From Clostridia bacterium (GTDB taxonomy: Bacteria > Bacillota > Clostridia > Oscillospirales > CAG-272), in contig JAFUQU010000007.1 of the NCBI GenBank assembly GCA_017472255.1, positions 1 to 43,897 of the forward strand: DNA of 43,897 nucleotides. The letters run 5' to 3'. A program made the position numbers and the translations under genes. This document shows, piece by piece, positions 33,068 through 41,379 of the stretch (the stretch's first letter is position 1; each line of letters starts with the position of its first letter). The notes beneath the pieces were generated by a model, which was not told the DNA's origin, did no database searches, and saw only the letters and a list, made by a program, of their open reading frames with translations.

Positions 33068-33119
33068 ATGTTGTATATCCTTTCTTTGCAGCGTGAAGCG
33101 CCGCATGGATGCGAAATTA

Positions 33120-34292
33120 TCAGAAATAGCTTACCTTGACGAACTTTCCCATGCCCTCCAGCGCCTTGGACAGCTCCTCAACCAAACTCATTTTAATATT
33201 GAAGGTAATTGGAAGATTGGGGTTCTGATGGGCGGGGTTGATGGCGCGTCCGACGAAGAAATTGATGTCGGTGGCTGCCTCGAACAGCAGGCGGCAGATC
33301 AGCGACGCGCCGTCCTTTTTGTAGCTCCACTCGGTGTATTTCTTGTTGTCCTCCAGATAATTCTGCGCGTACTGCACAACCCGGCTCATGGTGATCACGC
33401 CTTCCGTGACCAGCTCCACGCCCTCGATTTTCGCGATGGGGGGAATTTCCGGGTCGTAGTAATCCAGCGACGTGGTGATCGGCTTGCCCAGATACTGTGC
33501 CGCCAGATTGGAGGTTGTACCGCCGCAGACGATGTGTCCGCCTTCCTTTGCGAAGAAGAGCGCCATCATCTTGTTTACGTCCTTGGGATCGGAGGGCGGG
33601 CCGATCAGCAGGTTCATGGGCTGGCGGCGGCGGATTTTCACGCAGCAGACGGTGGTATCGTCGCCCGGGCGGTTCTCGTACAGGCGGTTGCACTCGTCAA
33701 GCAGGATGGTGGCGAAGGTTTTGGCGGTGAAGCCCGGGTCGTACATCATCTCCATGAATTCGATGATGGCGTTCCGTTCCCAGCCGTAGTTCAGCGAGAT
33801 TTCCACTCCCGCGTGGATGCAGCCGTCGCTCATGGCGATGAACACATCCCCCTCCTGCAATTGGATGCGGGAACGATAGATGGTTTTGCCGCCGATGCTC
33901 ATGGCGGTTCGGGTCAGCTCAAAATTTTTGCCGTCCCGAAGCAGGATGACGTTGGGGTTGTCGTAGTCGATGACCTCGGCTTCCTCGTTGTCGATGATAT
34001 GCAGGATGGTGAAGGTGGAGTAAGCCACGCCCCGCACCTTGCAGACCGGAAGCGTGGAAGCGATGGTGGCGACGCAGTCTTCGATGCTCATGCCCTGCGC
34101 CATCATGGTGGAGATGATCGTGGAGGTCAGGGTGGACAGGATGTTGGCCTTGACGCCGCTGCCCAAACCGTCCGCAAGGACGACCACCTGGGAATTTTCG
34201 CCCGCGCCTACGATTTGAACGCGGTCGCCGCACAGTTCCTCGCCCCAGTGGCAGAGGCTGTGCCAGCCGATATCACAGCAGAGGTTATTCAT
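33120..34292 (-). CDS. SpoIIE-type serine/threonine (PP2C-like) phosphatase (390 aa)
   Basis: The PP2C/SpoIIE catalytic domain fills the first 235 residues: VVVLADGLGSGVKANILS has the metal-binding Asp and Gly, IAMSDGCIHAG the second acidic metal site, and RPGDDTTVCCVKI the final Asp. A C-terminal domain of about 140 residues (IGPPSDPKDVNKMMALFFAK) is of unknown function. The ATG overlaps the stop of the sensory hydrogenase gene by 8 nt. In related Clostridia, a phosphatase of this type sits between a PAS-type sensory hydrogenase and a second hydrogenase, and it probably relays the redox or hydrogen signal to a protein substrate such as an anti-sigma antagonist. That role is inferred. Confidence 0.9.
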   Translation of the reverse strand: MNNLCCDIGWHSLCHWGEELCGDRVQIVGAGENSQVVVLADGLGSGVKANILSTLTSTIISTMMAQGMSIEDCVATIASTLPVCKVRGVAYSTFTILHIIDNEEAEVIDYDNPNVILLRDGKNFELTRTAMSIGGKTIYRSRIQLQEGDVFIAMSDGCIHAGVEISLNYGWERNAIIEFMEMMYDPGFTAKTFATILLDECNRLYENRPGDDTTVCCVKIRRRQPMNLLIGPPSDPKDVNKMMALFFAKEGGHIVCGGTTSNLAAQYLGKPITTSLDYYDPEIPPIAKIEGVELVTEGVITMSRVVQYAQNYLEDNKKYTEWSYKKDGASLICRLLFEAATDINFFVGRAINPAHQNPNLPITFNIKMSLVEELSKALEGMGKFVKVSYF

Positions 34293-35964
34293 CGTTCAGC
34301 GACTCCTTCAGGCGGGTCAGGGCGATTTTGGTTTCGGCGGTGGTTTCGCCCAGCAGGGAAGCGATCTCCTGAACGACGCGCATCTGCTTTTCGATGACCT
34401 TGTCGGTGATTTCCACCGTATGGCGGGAGAGCTCTTCCTTCTTCAGGCGTTCGTCCTCCTCGGCGGTCACGTCGCGAAGGATGCAGATAATGACCTGATA
34501 GCTCTTATCGTAGGTGATGGTCTGTTCCACGTACTTGTTGTATTCGGCGAGGAAGGTGCGTTCGCCGCGAACCGGCTTACCGGTGGTCAGCACGTCCAGG
34601 AAGATCTTCGGGTCGAGGATGCGGACAACCGGTTCGCCAAGCACATCGGCGGCGGCGCGGATTTTCAGAAGCTCCAGCGCGGCGCGGTTGACCTGTTCCA
34701 CCTCCAGCGACTCGTTGAGCACGATGATGCCGTTGGGCGTGTTGTTGATGATGGTATCGGAGAAGCTCTCGGCTTTTTCCTTGAGGAAGGGCAGGCACAT
34801 GGAGATGTTCGCCTTGCCCTGATAGACGGCGATGGCCTTATCGCGGCAGGTGGGATAGCCGCAGGTGCCGCAGTTCAGCTCGTCGGCGGGAGAGGTTTTG
34901 CCCATCTGCTGGAGAATTTCGCGGATTTTGGCCTCGCCGGGATAGTTGCGGCGGATTTCGTAACGGGTGTGCGCCTTTTTCATATCGGCGGCGGAGGGCT
35001 GGTTCACGTCGAAATCCTCCCGTCCGGCGTAATTGTAGACGGCTACGGTGCCGGAAACGGGGGTGTGGCGTTTCTTTTCCATGATGGGGCCGTTGACGCA
35101 GCTTCCGCGGCAGGCGGACATTTCGATAAAGCATTTATCCAGCTTGCCCGCGACGATATCGTCCAGCGCTTCGCGGCAGTTTTCGGTGCCGTCGATGGTG
35201 AGGTAGCTCCAGCCGGGCGTATCGCAGTCCATGGTGCGCAGGATGCCGCCGGAGGTGGGGAACAGGCGGGCTTTGGTTTTGGCATCGGCGGCGATCTTTT
35301 CGTCGTGCTTCAGCTCGATGCCGGCTTCATCCAGCCACGCGGACAGTTCCTCGAAGGTGAGTGCGCAGTCCACGATGCCCTGATATTCGTCGGCTTCGGA
35401 CTTTTTGGAGATGCAGGGGCCGATGAAGATGACCTTCGCGCCGGGGTTGCGGGACTTAATGTCCTTAGCGTGAGCGAGCATGGGGGAAGTGACGTCGGCA
35501 AGGCAGGAGATGGCTTCGGGGTAATATTTACGGATGAGCAGGTTGACCGAGTGGCAGCAGGAGGAGATGATGATTTTTCGTCCTTCCTCGCGGGTCATTT
35601 CCTCGTAACGGCGTTTAACCTGGGTAGCGCCCAGGGCGGTTTCCTCGGTGAGGGCGAAGCCCAGCTTTTTCAGCGCGTCGGCGAGGGCTTCGACGGAGAT
35701 GCCGTAGTTTGCCACGAAGGAGGGGGCGATGCTTGCGGCGACGAAGGAATTTTCGGCGACGAGGCGTTTGGCCGAGGGAAGATCGTTACGGATTTCCTTG
35801 GCGTCCTGGGGGCAGACGACGTAGCACTCGCCGCAGAGGATGCACTCATCCTCGACGATATAAGCCCGATCGTCGGTGAAGCGGATGGATTTTACAGGGC
35901 AGTGCCGGATACATTTATAGCAATTTTTACAGTTGGATTTTTTTAGACTGAGATATTCGGTCAC
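34285..35964 (-). CDS. PAS-containing sensory [FeFe] hydrogenase (HydS-like, 559 aa)
   Basis: Domains in order: two 4Fe-4S clusters (CKNCYKCIRHCP and CILCGECYVVCP, residues 11-50); a hydrogenase H-cluster domain with sensory-type motifs SSCCHSVN, GPCISKKSE and MSACRGSCVNGP; a further 4Fe-4S module (CGTCGYPTCRDKAIAVYQG); a PAS domain (about 395-500, starting TIINNTPNGIIVLNESLEV); and a C-terminal helical region that could dimerise. The altered motifs and PAS match group C (HydS) hydrogenases, which sense H2 or redox state rather than produce gas in bulk. The start is GTG at 35964. The neighbours rex, 2Fe-2S protein and phosphatase fit a sensing role. Confidence 0.92.
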   Translation of the reverse strand: MTEYLSLKKSNCKNCYKCIRHCPVKSIRFTDDRAYIVEDECILCGECYVVCPQDAKEIRNDLPSAKRLVAENSFVAASIAPSFVANYGISVEALADALKKLGFALTEETALGATQVKRRYEEMTREEGRKIIISSCCHSVNLLIRKYYPEAISCLADVTSPMLAHAKDIKSRNPGAKVIFIGPCISKKSEADEYQGIVDCALTFEELSAWLDEAGIELKHDEKIAADAKTKARLFPTSGGILRTMDCDTPGWSYLTIDGTENCREALDDIVAGKLDKCFIEMSACRGSCVNGPIMEKKRHTPVSGTVAVYNYAGREDFDVNQPSAADMKKAHTRYEIRRNYPGEAKIREILQQMGKTSPADELNCGTCGYPTCRDKAIAVYQGKANISMCLPFLKEKAESFSDTIINNTPNGIIVLNESLEVEQVNRAALELLKIRAAADVLGEPVVRILDPKIFLDVLTTGKPVRGERTFLAEYNKYVEQTITYDKSYQVIICILRDVTAEEDERLKKEELSRHTVEITDKVIEKQMRVVQEIASLLGETTAETKIALTRLKESLNDE

Positions 35965-36142
35965 GGTTGAACCAGCCTTTCATGGTATAGCGTTTAGAGA
36001 ACGTGGGAATTCCCGCCGCACCAGGGAGCACGGCAGGACAGAATTTTCAGATTCGGGATGGAACCCGCAGGGGCGGTTTTCAACCGCCCGGCATCCAATG
36101 CGGTTATTGGCTGCGCGCCGCCCTTGGGGGTTCGATGTACAA
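35965..36142 (-). other. intergenic segment with 8-bp hairpin inside the hydrogenase operon
   Basis: The 178-nt gap between the 2Fe-2S gene and the sensory hydrogenase gene is large for this tight operon. It holds a GGGCGGTT/AACCGCCC hairpin closing over TTC and GC-rich flanks. I see no ORF with a ribosome site. Confidence 0.5.
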
Positions 36143-36382
36143 TCAGACTTTAGCGAGAATTTCGTCCTTGAAGAAATCCTCGGCGGTTTCGGGGGAGACG
36201 GAGAAGAATTCGCCGTCGCGGGTGACACATACGCCCTCGGTACAGCGACCGATACAGAAGGTGCCGGCCATTTCCACCTTATCGCCGAGGTTATGTTCGG
36301 AGACGAGGCGCTGGAGGGTTTCGATAATTGTACGGGAGCCTTTGAGGTGGCAGGAGCTGCCGATGCAGACGGTGACTTTCAT
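36143..36382 (-). CDS. 2Fe-2S thioredoxin-like ferredoxin (NuoE/HydC-like, 79 aa)
   Basis: A single thioredoxin-like 2Fe-2S domain. The four ligands are the Cys pair in CIGSSCHLKGS and the pair in FCIGRCTEGVC. It resembles the C-terminal domain of NuoE/HydC without the N-terminal helical part, and small forms like this accompany sensory hydrogenases. It probably passes electrons to or from the hydrogenase-like proteins downstream. It lies 37 nt after rex in the same direction. An inverted repeat (TATATTA, TT, TAATATA) is in that gap. Confidence 0.9.
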   Translation of the reverse strand: MKVTVCIGSSCHLKGSRTIIETLQRLVSEHNLGDKVEMAGTFCIGRCTEGVCVTRDGEFFSVSPETAEDFFKDEILAKV

Positions 36383-36419
36383 AACTTTTATCCTCGCTTA
36401 TATTAAATAATATAGAATT

Positions 36420-37055
36420 TCAAAGTACGGTGGAAAGGCGTCTGGAGAGCAGCAGCAGCGAGGAAGCCAGGTCCTCGTTCTGCAAGATAATATCATCGGG
36501 CACTTTCAGGTGTACGGGTGCGAAGTTCCAGACGGCGCGGACGCCGCCGGCAATCAAGCGGTCACAGGCATTCTGTGCGTTCCCGGCGGAGGTTGTGATG
36601 ATACCGATATGGACATTCAGGCGGCGGCAGAGGTCTTCAAGTTTTTCGATGGGGAAGATTGGTTTACCGTCCTCCTCGGCGGCGGCATCGAGATTTTCAT
36701 CGAAGGCGGCGATGACGTGCAGTCCCAGTTCTTCGAAGCGTTCATAGGTGAGCAATGCGCGTCCGATTTTACCGGCGCCGACGATAACGGCGCTGACGGT
36801 ATCGCTGCATCCGAGGAAGTTTTCGAGGCAGGCGATCAGCTCGGTGGTTTTATAACCTCTTTTAGGTTTACCGCCGCTGGCGACGCAGGCGAGGTCTTTT
36901 CTGACCTGGACATTTCCCAGTCCCATATCGTCGGCGATTGCGGTAGCGGAGATATATTCTGGCACGGGATCAAGCCCGTGGAGGTAATTGAGATAGCGCG
37001 GAAGGCGCGTGAGGGTTTGCCGCGGGATTGCGGCGGGGGTATTTGGTTGTTCCAT
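36420..37055 (-). CDS. rex: redox-sensing transcriptional repressor Rex
   Basis: Binds NADH/NAD+ and represses fermentation and hydrogenase genes when NADH is low. The N-terminal winged helix includes ISATAIADDMGLGNVQVRKDLA and the RGYKT wing. The Rossmann domain has VGAGKIGRALL as nucleotide motif, then HVIAAFDENLD and IGIITTSAGNAQNACDRL, all typical of Rex. The length (211 residues) is standard. The ATG at 37055 follows GGAGG by 9 nt; an in-frame Met at 37076 is less likely. As first gene of the hydrogenase operon it may regulate its own transcript. No clear TTGTTAA-type Rex operator is seen near the promoter. Confidence 0.95.
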   Translation of the reverse strand: MEQPNTPAAIPRQTLTRLPRYLNYLHGLDPVPEYISATAIADDMGLGNVQVRKDLACVASGGKPKRGYKTTELIACLENFLGCSDTVSAVIVGAGKIGRALLTYERFEELGLHVIAAFDENLDAAAEEDGKPIFPIEKLEDLCRRLNVHIGIITTSAGNAQNACDRLIAGGVRAVWNFAPVHLKVPDDIILQNEDLASSLLLLSRRLSTVL

Positions 37056-37077
37056 ATGCGTACACCTCCTCGTCAAT

Positions 37078-37107
37078 ATTTTAACACATAATGACGGTTT
37101 ATGTCAA
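37078..37107 (-). promoter_or_regulatory. promoter of rex-hydrogenase operon
   Basis: On the minus strand, TTGACA and TAAAAT with an 18-base spacer. Upstream lies the palindromic core ATATCGATAT (near 37127), which could be an operator. Confidence 0.6.
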
Positions 37108-37198
37108 GTATCAAGAATACATATCGATATACATTTAACGATATGCTAATATTGATTATGGTTTTTTTCCTGATTTTTATTTCATCATATTCCTTAGT

Positions 37199-37425
37199 TG
37201 GTTCCCAGAGGGAGGAGGGACAAGGAGGGGCTCTATAGCCGCCCCTCCTTATCCCTCCCCCCTCTGGACTCCTCTCACCCAATTCTTCGGGCACTTATAT
37301 TTGTGCTGCGGGGATTTGTTTCCTTAACTTGTCTGGGCAAATTTATTGTGCGAACAACGGACGCCCGCTGGTAACGGCTATTGCGGACAACGTGGTCAGC
37401 GCATGATAGTTGGGAGAATGGCGTT
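37199..37425 (+). repeat. long inverted repeat, arm A
   Basis: About 220 bp that reappear in reverse orientation at 39367-39590 with roughly nine differences by eye. The outer end is itself a long imperfect palindrome (CCAGAGGGAGGAGGGACAAG and complement, about 27-bp stem around TCTATAGCC). The inner part contains GTGCGAACAACGGACGCCCG and GCGCATGATAGTTGGGAGAA. No ORF. Together with the hairpin at 37459 it fills the 480-bp gene-free stretch between rex and the GH2 gene. Confidence 0.92.
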
Positions 37426-37458
37426 AGGCGGGTGGGGGATTGGTTCGCTTAAAATGTT

Positions 37459-37488
37459 TGTAGGACAGGCCGGGGGGTCTGTCCTACA
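37459..37488 (-). terminator. hairpin downstream of GH2 gene
   Basis: A 10-bp perfect stem (TGTAGGACAG and complement) with a G-rich loop, 49 nt after the GH2 stop. The U tract is poor, so termination strength is uncertain. Confidence 0.5.
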
Positions 37489-37536
37489 GGTGATTGGATG
37501 GGGAGGGGGCTTTTTATCCTTCTTTTTTGAGGATTT

Positions 37537-39228
37537 TTATTCTTCTATTTTTGATTTGCGGCTCAGGATGGCGTGGATTTCTTCTGGCGGGAATTTTGCT
37601 TGACGCTCGTAGGTGTAGAGACCGTTTTGTTCCTGCTCTACGTCGGTCAGCTGGGTATAGCAGTAGGCGGAGATTTTTTCGTTATCCAACAGGACGTCGG
37701 TAAGGTCTTTCAGGCGGGTGAGGAATTCTTCCTTCGTTTGAGGCTCGTTGCCGTAACCCCAGCCGCCCTGTTTATCGCTCCACTTAATGCCGCCGTATTC
37801 ACTGACGAAGCTCATACGTTTATCGGGGATGATTCCGACGTAATCTTTACAGAGGGGGGCTTTTCCTTCTTTCAGAGGTTCGAAGTTAGTACGGAAGGTT
37901 TCGGGGTTTTGGTCGTAGTTATGGGTATCGTAGACTTCTGTTTTTACGTGGAGCCAGCCGGAGCAGTCGATGAACATTCGGGTGGGGTCGAAGGCTTTTG
38001 TCATATCATAGAGCATAGTGACGAAGCGGGTATCCTGATTTTTCTGGGTTTCATTCAACGGGCACCAGCCGATGATGGCAGGGTGGTTATAGTCTCTCTG
38101 CATGATTTCCAGCCACTCGGGGAGGAAGCCTGCCCAGCAGCTTTCACGGGAAAGGTCGAGTCCCCAGTTTCCATGCTCGCCCCAGACGATATAGCCCAGC
38201 TTATCGCAATGGTAGAGGAATCTCGGTTCGAAGACCTTCTGATGGAGGCGCGCGCCGTTGAAGCCCATGGCGAGGGAACGTTCGATATCGGCTTTCAGCT
38301 CATCGTCGGAGGGAGCTGTCCAGATGCCGTCGGGGTAGAAGCCCTGATCGAGGACGAGCCGCTGGTAAACGGGCTTGCCGTTGAGCAGCATTTTGCTGCC
38401 GTCGTAGACCACGTCGCGCAGACCGAAATAGCTGGTGATGGTATCGTCGCCGACGGTGAGCTTCAGGTCATAGAGACGTCCGTTTCCGACTTCCCAAAGC
38501 TGCTTTTCAGTAAGGGCGATGATCATGCGCGCCTGACCGTAGCAGACAGCGGCGGAAGCGCTTCCGACAGGGCGCCCCTCATAGGAGGCTTCGGCAGTGA
38601 CGGTAAGACCGTCAGCGTTTTCGCAGAGGATTTCGCAGAGGAGGGTTCCGTTTGCGGCGGAGGGAGTGAGCTTCATGGAAGCAATGTGGGCGGCAGGAAC
38701 CTCCTCCATCCAGACGGACTGCCAGATACCAGTGGTGCGAGTGTAGGAACAGCCGCTGGAAGCATAGCGAACAGACTGCTTGCCGCCGGGCTGCTTGCCG
38801 GAGCGTGTGTCATCCTCCGCACAGACGGTGATGGTGTTCCTGCCATCGTTCAGCTTGTCCGTGATGTCGTGAACAATGGGCGTCGAGCCGCCGTAATGAA
38901 TGCCGCAGGACTGACCATTGACCCAAACTTCGCAGTTGTAATCACAAGCATCAATATGAAGTAGAACGCGCTTGTCCGACTTAGCGATTTCAACGTCGCG
39001 CTTGTACCAAACGCTGGCCATAAAATCCGTGTACCCAATACCTGAAAGCTTGCTTTCAGGACAGAAGGGAAGATTGATTTTGCCGGAGAGAGCGGGGGCA
39101 TCAATTAAACCGCGTGCGCGACCAGACTTGCCGTGATCGATTTCGAACTGCCACTCGCCGTTCAGACAAATGTAGGAATCCCGTACCATCTGGGGACGTG
39201 GATATTCGGAACGAGGAATATTTGTCAT
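37537..39228 (-). CDS. glycoside hydrolase family 2 enzyme (563 aa)
   Basis: GH2 architecture: N-terminal sugar-binding jelly roll (CLNGEWQFEID, VWYKRDVEI, CEVWVNGQSCGIHYGGSTP, residues 20-175), an immunoglobulin-like domain (about 180-270), then a TIM barrel. The acid/base is Glu393 in PLNETQ and the nucleophile Glu477 in SEYGG. There is no signal peptide, so it acts in the cytoplasm, probably as a beta-galactosidase or beta-glucuronidase-like enzyme on short oligosaccharides. It is shorter than most GH2 enzymes because C-terminal domains are absent. Good ribosome site (AAAGGAG). The gene with its promoter lies exactly between two long inverted repeats. Confidence 0.92.
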   Translation of the reverse strand: MTNIPRSEYPRPQMVRDSYICLNGEWQFEIDHGKSGRARGLIDAPALSGKINLPFCPESKLSGIGYTDFMASVWYKRDVEIAKSDKRVLLHIDACDYNCEVWVNGQSCGIHYGGSTPIVHDITDKLNDGRNTITVCAEDDTRSGKQPGGKQSVRYASSGCSYTRTTGIWQSVWMEEVPAAHIASMKLTPSAANGTLLCEILCENADGLTVTAEASYEGRPVGSASAAVCYGQARMIIALTEKQLWEVGNGRLYDLKLTVGDDTITSYFGLRDVVYDGSKMLLNGKPVYQRLVLDQGFYPDGIWTAPSDDELKADIERSLAMGFNGARLHQKVFEPRFLYHCDKLGYIVWGEHGNWGLDLSRESCWAGFLPEWLEIMQRDYNHPAIIGWCPLNETQKNQDTRFVTMLYDMTKAFDPTRMFIDCSGWLHVKTEVYDTHNYDQNPETFRTNFEPLKEGKAPLCKDYVGIIPDKRMSFVSEYGGIKWSDKQGGWGYGNEPQTKEEFLTRLKDLTDVLLDNEKISAYCYTQLTDVEQEQNGLYTYERQAKFPPEEIHAILSRKSKIEE

Positions 39229-39262
39229 AATAAATGACTCCTTTCAAAATGTGATTTCTTAT

Positions 39263-39291
39263 ATTATAATATAAAATCCCCCTCTTGTAAA
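39263..39291 (-). promoter_or_regulatory. promoter and possible operator of GH2 gene
   Basis: On the minus strand, TTTACA and TATAAT with 17 bases between. The -35 sits in the loop of a small palindrome (CCCCTTTACAAGAGGGG), and two GGTTAATAAA repeats lie just upstream, both likely regulator sites. Confidence 0.7.
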
Positions 39292-39366
39292 GGGGAATTT
39301 ATTAACCAAATCTTGTGTTTTATTAACCTAACGCAAAGAATCAACACCCCCTCTGTCCGTCTAACC

Positions 39367-39590
39367 CCCATTCTCCCAACTATCATGCGCTGACCGCGTT
39401 GTCCGCAATAGCCGTCACCAGCGGGCGTCCGTTGTTCGCACGTTTGATTTGCCCAAACAAGTTAAGGAAACAAATCCCCGCAGCACAAATATGAGTGCCC
39501 GAAGAATTGGGTGAGAGGAGTCCAGAGGGGGGAGGGATAAGGAGGGGCGGCTATAGAGCCCCTCCTTGTCCCTCCTCCCTCTGGGAGCCA
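39367..39590 (-). repeat. long inverted repeat, arm B
   Basis: Reverse-complement partner of 37199-37425. Similarity fades gradually past the GTTGGGAGAATGG end on both arms. With the GH2 promoter and the 11-bp tandem repeat it fills the 427-bp gene-free stretch between the GH2 and peptidase genes. Confidence 0.92.
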
Positions 39591-39624
39591 GATAAGCAAG
39601 TTTTATTTGAAGAATATTCTTAAT

Positions 39625-39679
39625 AGATCAAACTTAGATCAAACTTAGATCAAACTTAGATTAAACTTAGATTAAACTC
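39625..39679. repeat. 11-bp tandem repeat (about five units)
   Basis: Three copies of GATCAAACTTA followed by GATTAAACTTA and a partial GATTAAACT. It begins 35 nt from the inverted repeat and overlaps the 3' end of the peptidase gene, supplying its last residues (NLSLI) and stop. Confidence 0.9.
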
Positions 39680-41113
39680 CACAATTCCGCCGGAAGGCAC
39701 CGCCGCCCGATACTTCACCATCGCCACGGCGAAGTCGGCAACACTTCCGGGCGGAATGTGCAAATCCACAAACACCCAGCCGCCGCTCGTCACAACCGTG
39801 TAGCCGTCGCGCTCGCCGGGACGCTTCTCGTGCCCATTGTACAGCACCGCTTCCACCTGCGCATCAGCAAAAGGAATGCCAAACCGAATGGTCATGCCAT
39901 GCTCAACCCGAACACCCTCGCCACCCTTCGCCGCATACTCGGCGAAGGATTCGTAGCCTTCGTCAAGCAGCGCCCGCATCCGCTCCACGTCCGCGTCAAC
40001 CAAACCGCGCATTCCCTCCGCCAGTGCCTGCATGGGAACGTAGTAAGGCGCGATTCTTTTGTTGATTTCGGGCGAGAGTGAGACAATGACCGACGACAGC
40101 CCCGGCATCTCCGGATGCCCCGCGCCAAAGGAAATATGCCCCCGCTTCTGCCATAGCTCAATTCGGCTGGCGCGGCGCTCGGCAGCGGTAACACCCCACG
40201 CCCGGATGCTGTTGTGACCGTAAGGAGATACCGCCGTCCGAACGGGATAGCCGGGATAAAGCTCCCCCGACCATACCTCGCAGCCAACCCGCAGCGCCTC
40301 CAGCGCCCGTGCAAGCCCCGCCTGCTCCCACGCAATCTCAAAGGATGCCCCCAGCGTGTGGTAATTCAAATACGCATAGGTCGGCGCAATGGCCCCGCGG
40401 GCCGAGGGGAAAAAGTGCGCGTTGATCTCCGCGTCGGTGCAGGAAACGTCAGTCTGAAGCAGGGTCTCGCAGAAATCGCCGTCAAAGGAGGGAAAGCCCG
40501 CCTGACTGCCCGCCGCCTGCACACGCCGGGTGAACGCGGTGTTGTAGGGACGGTTGGAGCCGAAGGCGGAATGCCCGAAGGACTCAATAACCAGCTGATT
40601 CTCGTACCACACACCGTGAAGATCGAGCAGCAGCTCGGGCTGCCATTCGTCGATCAGCGCTTGGATGGCGTGCGCCGACGGATTGGCATCCCCAGACTTC
40701 GCGCCGTGATAATCGAAGGCGGTGTATTCGTCCACCCCCGCTTCGTTGCGGAACTGATAGGCGGGCGACTGCTTTGCATAGGAATAGGGGTTCGGGCAGG
40801 GAACGATAACGATAACCTGCCGCCGCAGCAGTTCCGCCGCGCCGGGCTCGGCGGAAGCAAGATAGTTGCCCAGGCTCAGCGCGGTGGTCATGCCGGTGAT
40901 CTCCATGCCCGAGTGCTGGGCGATGATCAGCGCGCGCTGCTTGTCCGCATCGTCCACTGAACGGTCGGTGAAGACGGCGGCGAGAATGTCGTATCCGCCG
41001 CTTTTTCCAATGGAGCGGATGGTGACGCAGCCCGGCTTTTTTGCCTGCCACGCGCGCATATAGGCTTCCAGCTCCCCGATGGGAACGCTTTTGCGGATGG
41101 TATGCTTTTTCAT
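39656..41113 (-). CDS. M14-like zinc carboxypeptidase-family protein (485 aa)
   Basis: Resembles M14 (carboxypeptidase A superfamily) proteins. AQHSGMEITGMTTAL near residues 89-103 is the likely first zinc site, LLLDLHGVW carries the third ligand His, and LGASFEIAWEQ provides the candidate catalytic Glu. The first site reads H-x-x-x-E, one residue longer than the usual H-x-x-E, so activity is uncertain. A beta-sandwich-like C-terminus follows (from about 400). There is no signal peptide. The last five residues are coded by a tandem repeat, suggesting the C-terminus was altered by repeat expansion. It has its own promoter and is not in an operon. Confidence 0.7.
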   Translation of the reverse strand: MKKHTIRKSVPIGELEAYMRAWQAKKPGCVTIRSIGKSGGYDILAAVFTDRSVDDADKQRALIIAQHSGMEITGMTTALSLGNYLASAEPGAAELLRRQVIVIVPCPNPYSYAKQSPAYQFRNEAGVDEYTAFDYHGAKSGDANPSAHAIQALIDEWQPELLLDLHGVWYENQLVIESFGHSAFGSNRPYNTAFTRRVQAAGSQAGFPSFDGDFCETLLQTDVSCTDAEINAHFFPSARGAIAPTYAYLNYHTLGASFEIAWEQAGLARALEALRVGCEVWSGELYPGYPVRTAVSPYGHNSIRAWGVTAAERRASRIELWQKRGHISFGAGHPEMPGLSSVIVSLSPEINKRIAPYYVPMQALAEGMRGLVDADVERMRALLDEGYESFAEYAAKGGEGVRVEHGMTIRFGIPFADAQVEAVLYNGHEKRPGERDGYTVVTSGGWVFVDLHIPPGSVADFAVAMVKYRAAVPSGGIVEFNLSLI

Positions 41114-41146
41114 GAGAATCGCACCTTTCCATGATGGGATAGGTTC

Positions 41147-41175
41147 ATTATATCATACCAGCCGCCCGCCGTCAA
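41147..41175 (-). promoter_or_regulatory. promoter of M14-like gene
   Basis: On the minus strand, TTGACG and TATAAT with a 17-base GC-rich spacer. Confidence 0.72.
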
Positions 41176-41211
41176 GGATCGCAGCGGACAGGTTTCGCAA
41201 AGGATGTACGG

Positions 41212-41379
41212 TCAGCGCCCGCACAGCAGACGTTCCCGCGCCTGTCCCAGCGTTTCGGGCGAACCGTAATCGGGGGACGCGATATCGACAGCGTGAACAA
41301 AGCCGCCCTCTCCCACGATTGCGGCGAGGGCGGCGGTGGTATCGCCCTGTCCGTAGCCGATTTCGAGGATGCGGGGGCG
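41212..41379 (-). pseudogene. remnant of SAM-dependent methyltransferase gene
   Basis: About 55 codons read PRILEIGYGQGDTTAALAAI, then a HAVDIASPDYG stretch and GQARERLLCGR before a stop. This is motif I (ExGxGxG) and the acidic motif II of a class I methyltransferase. Everything before motif I is missing, replaced by the asnA terminator hairpin, and the C-terminal two thirds are absent too. There is no start codon or ribosome site. It is a clear gene fragment in the 319-bp gap between the M14-like gene and asnA. Confidence 0.7.

Noticed and set aside
34420..35946. A 508-codon plus-strand frame opposite the sensory hydrogenase.
   Set aside because: The minus strand encodes a clear multi-domain hydrogenase; the plus frame has no recognisable domains.
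37199..39590. The inverted repeats considered as ends of a complete insertion sequence.
   Set aside because: No transposase lies between them; the only gene is a GH2 glycosidase, so autonomous transposition is not supported.
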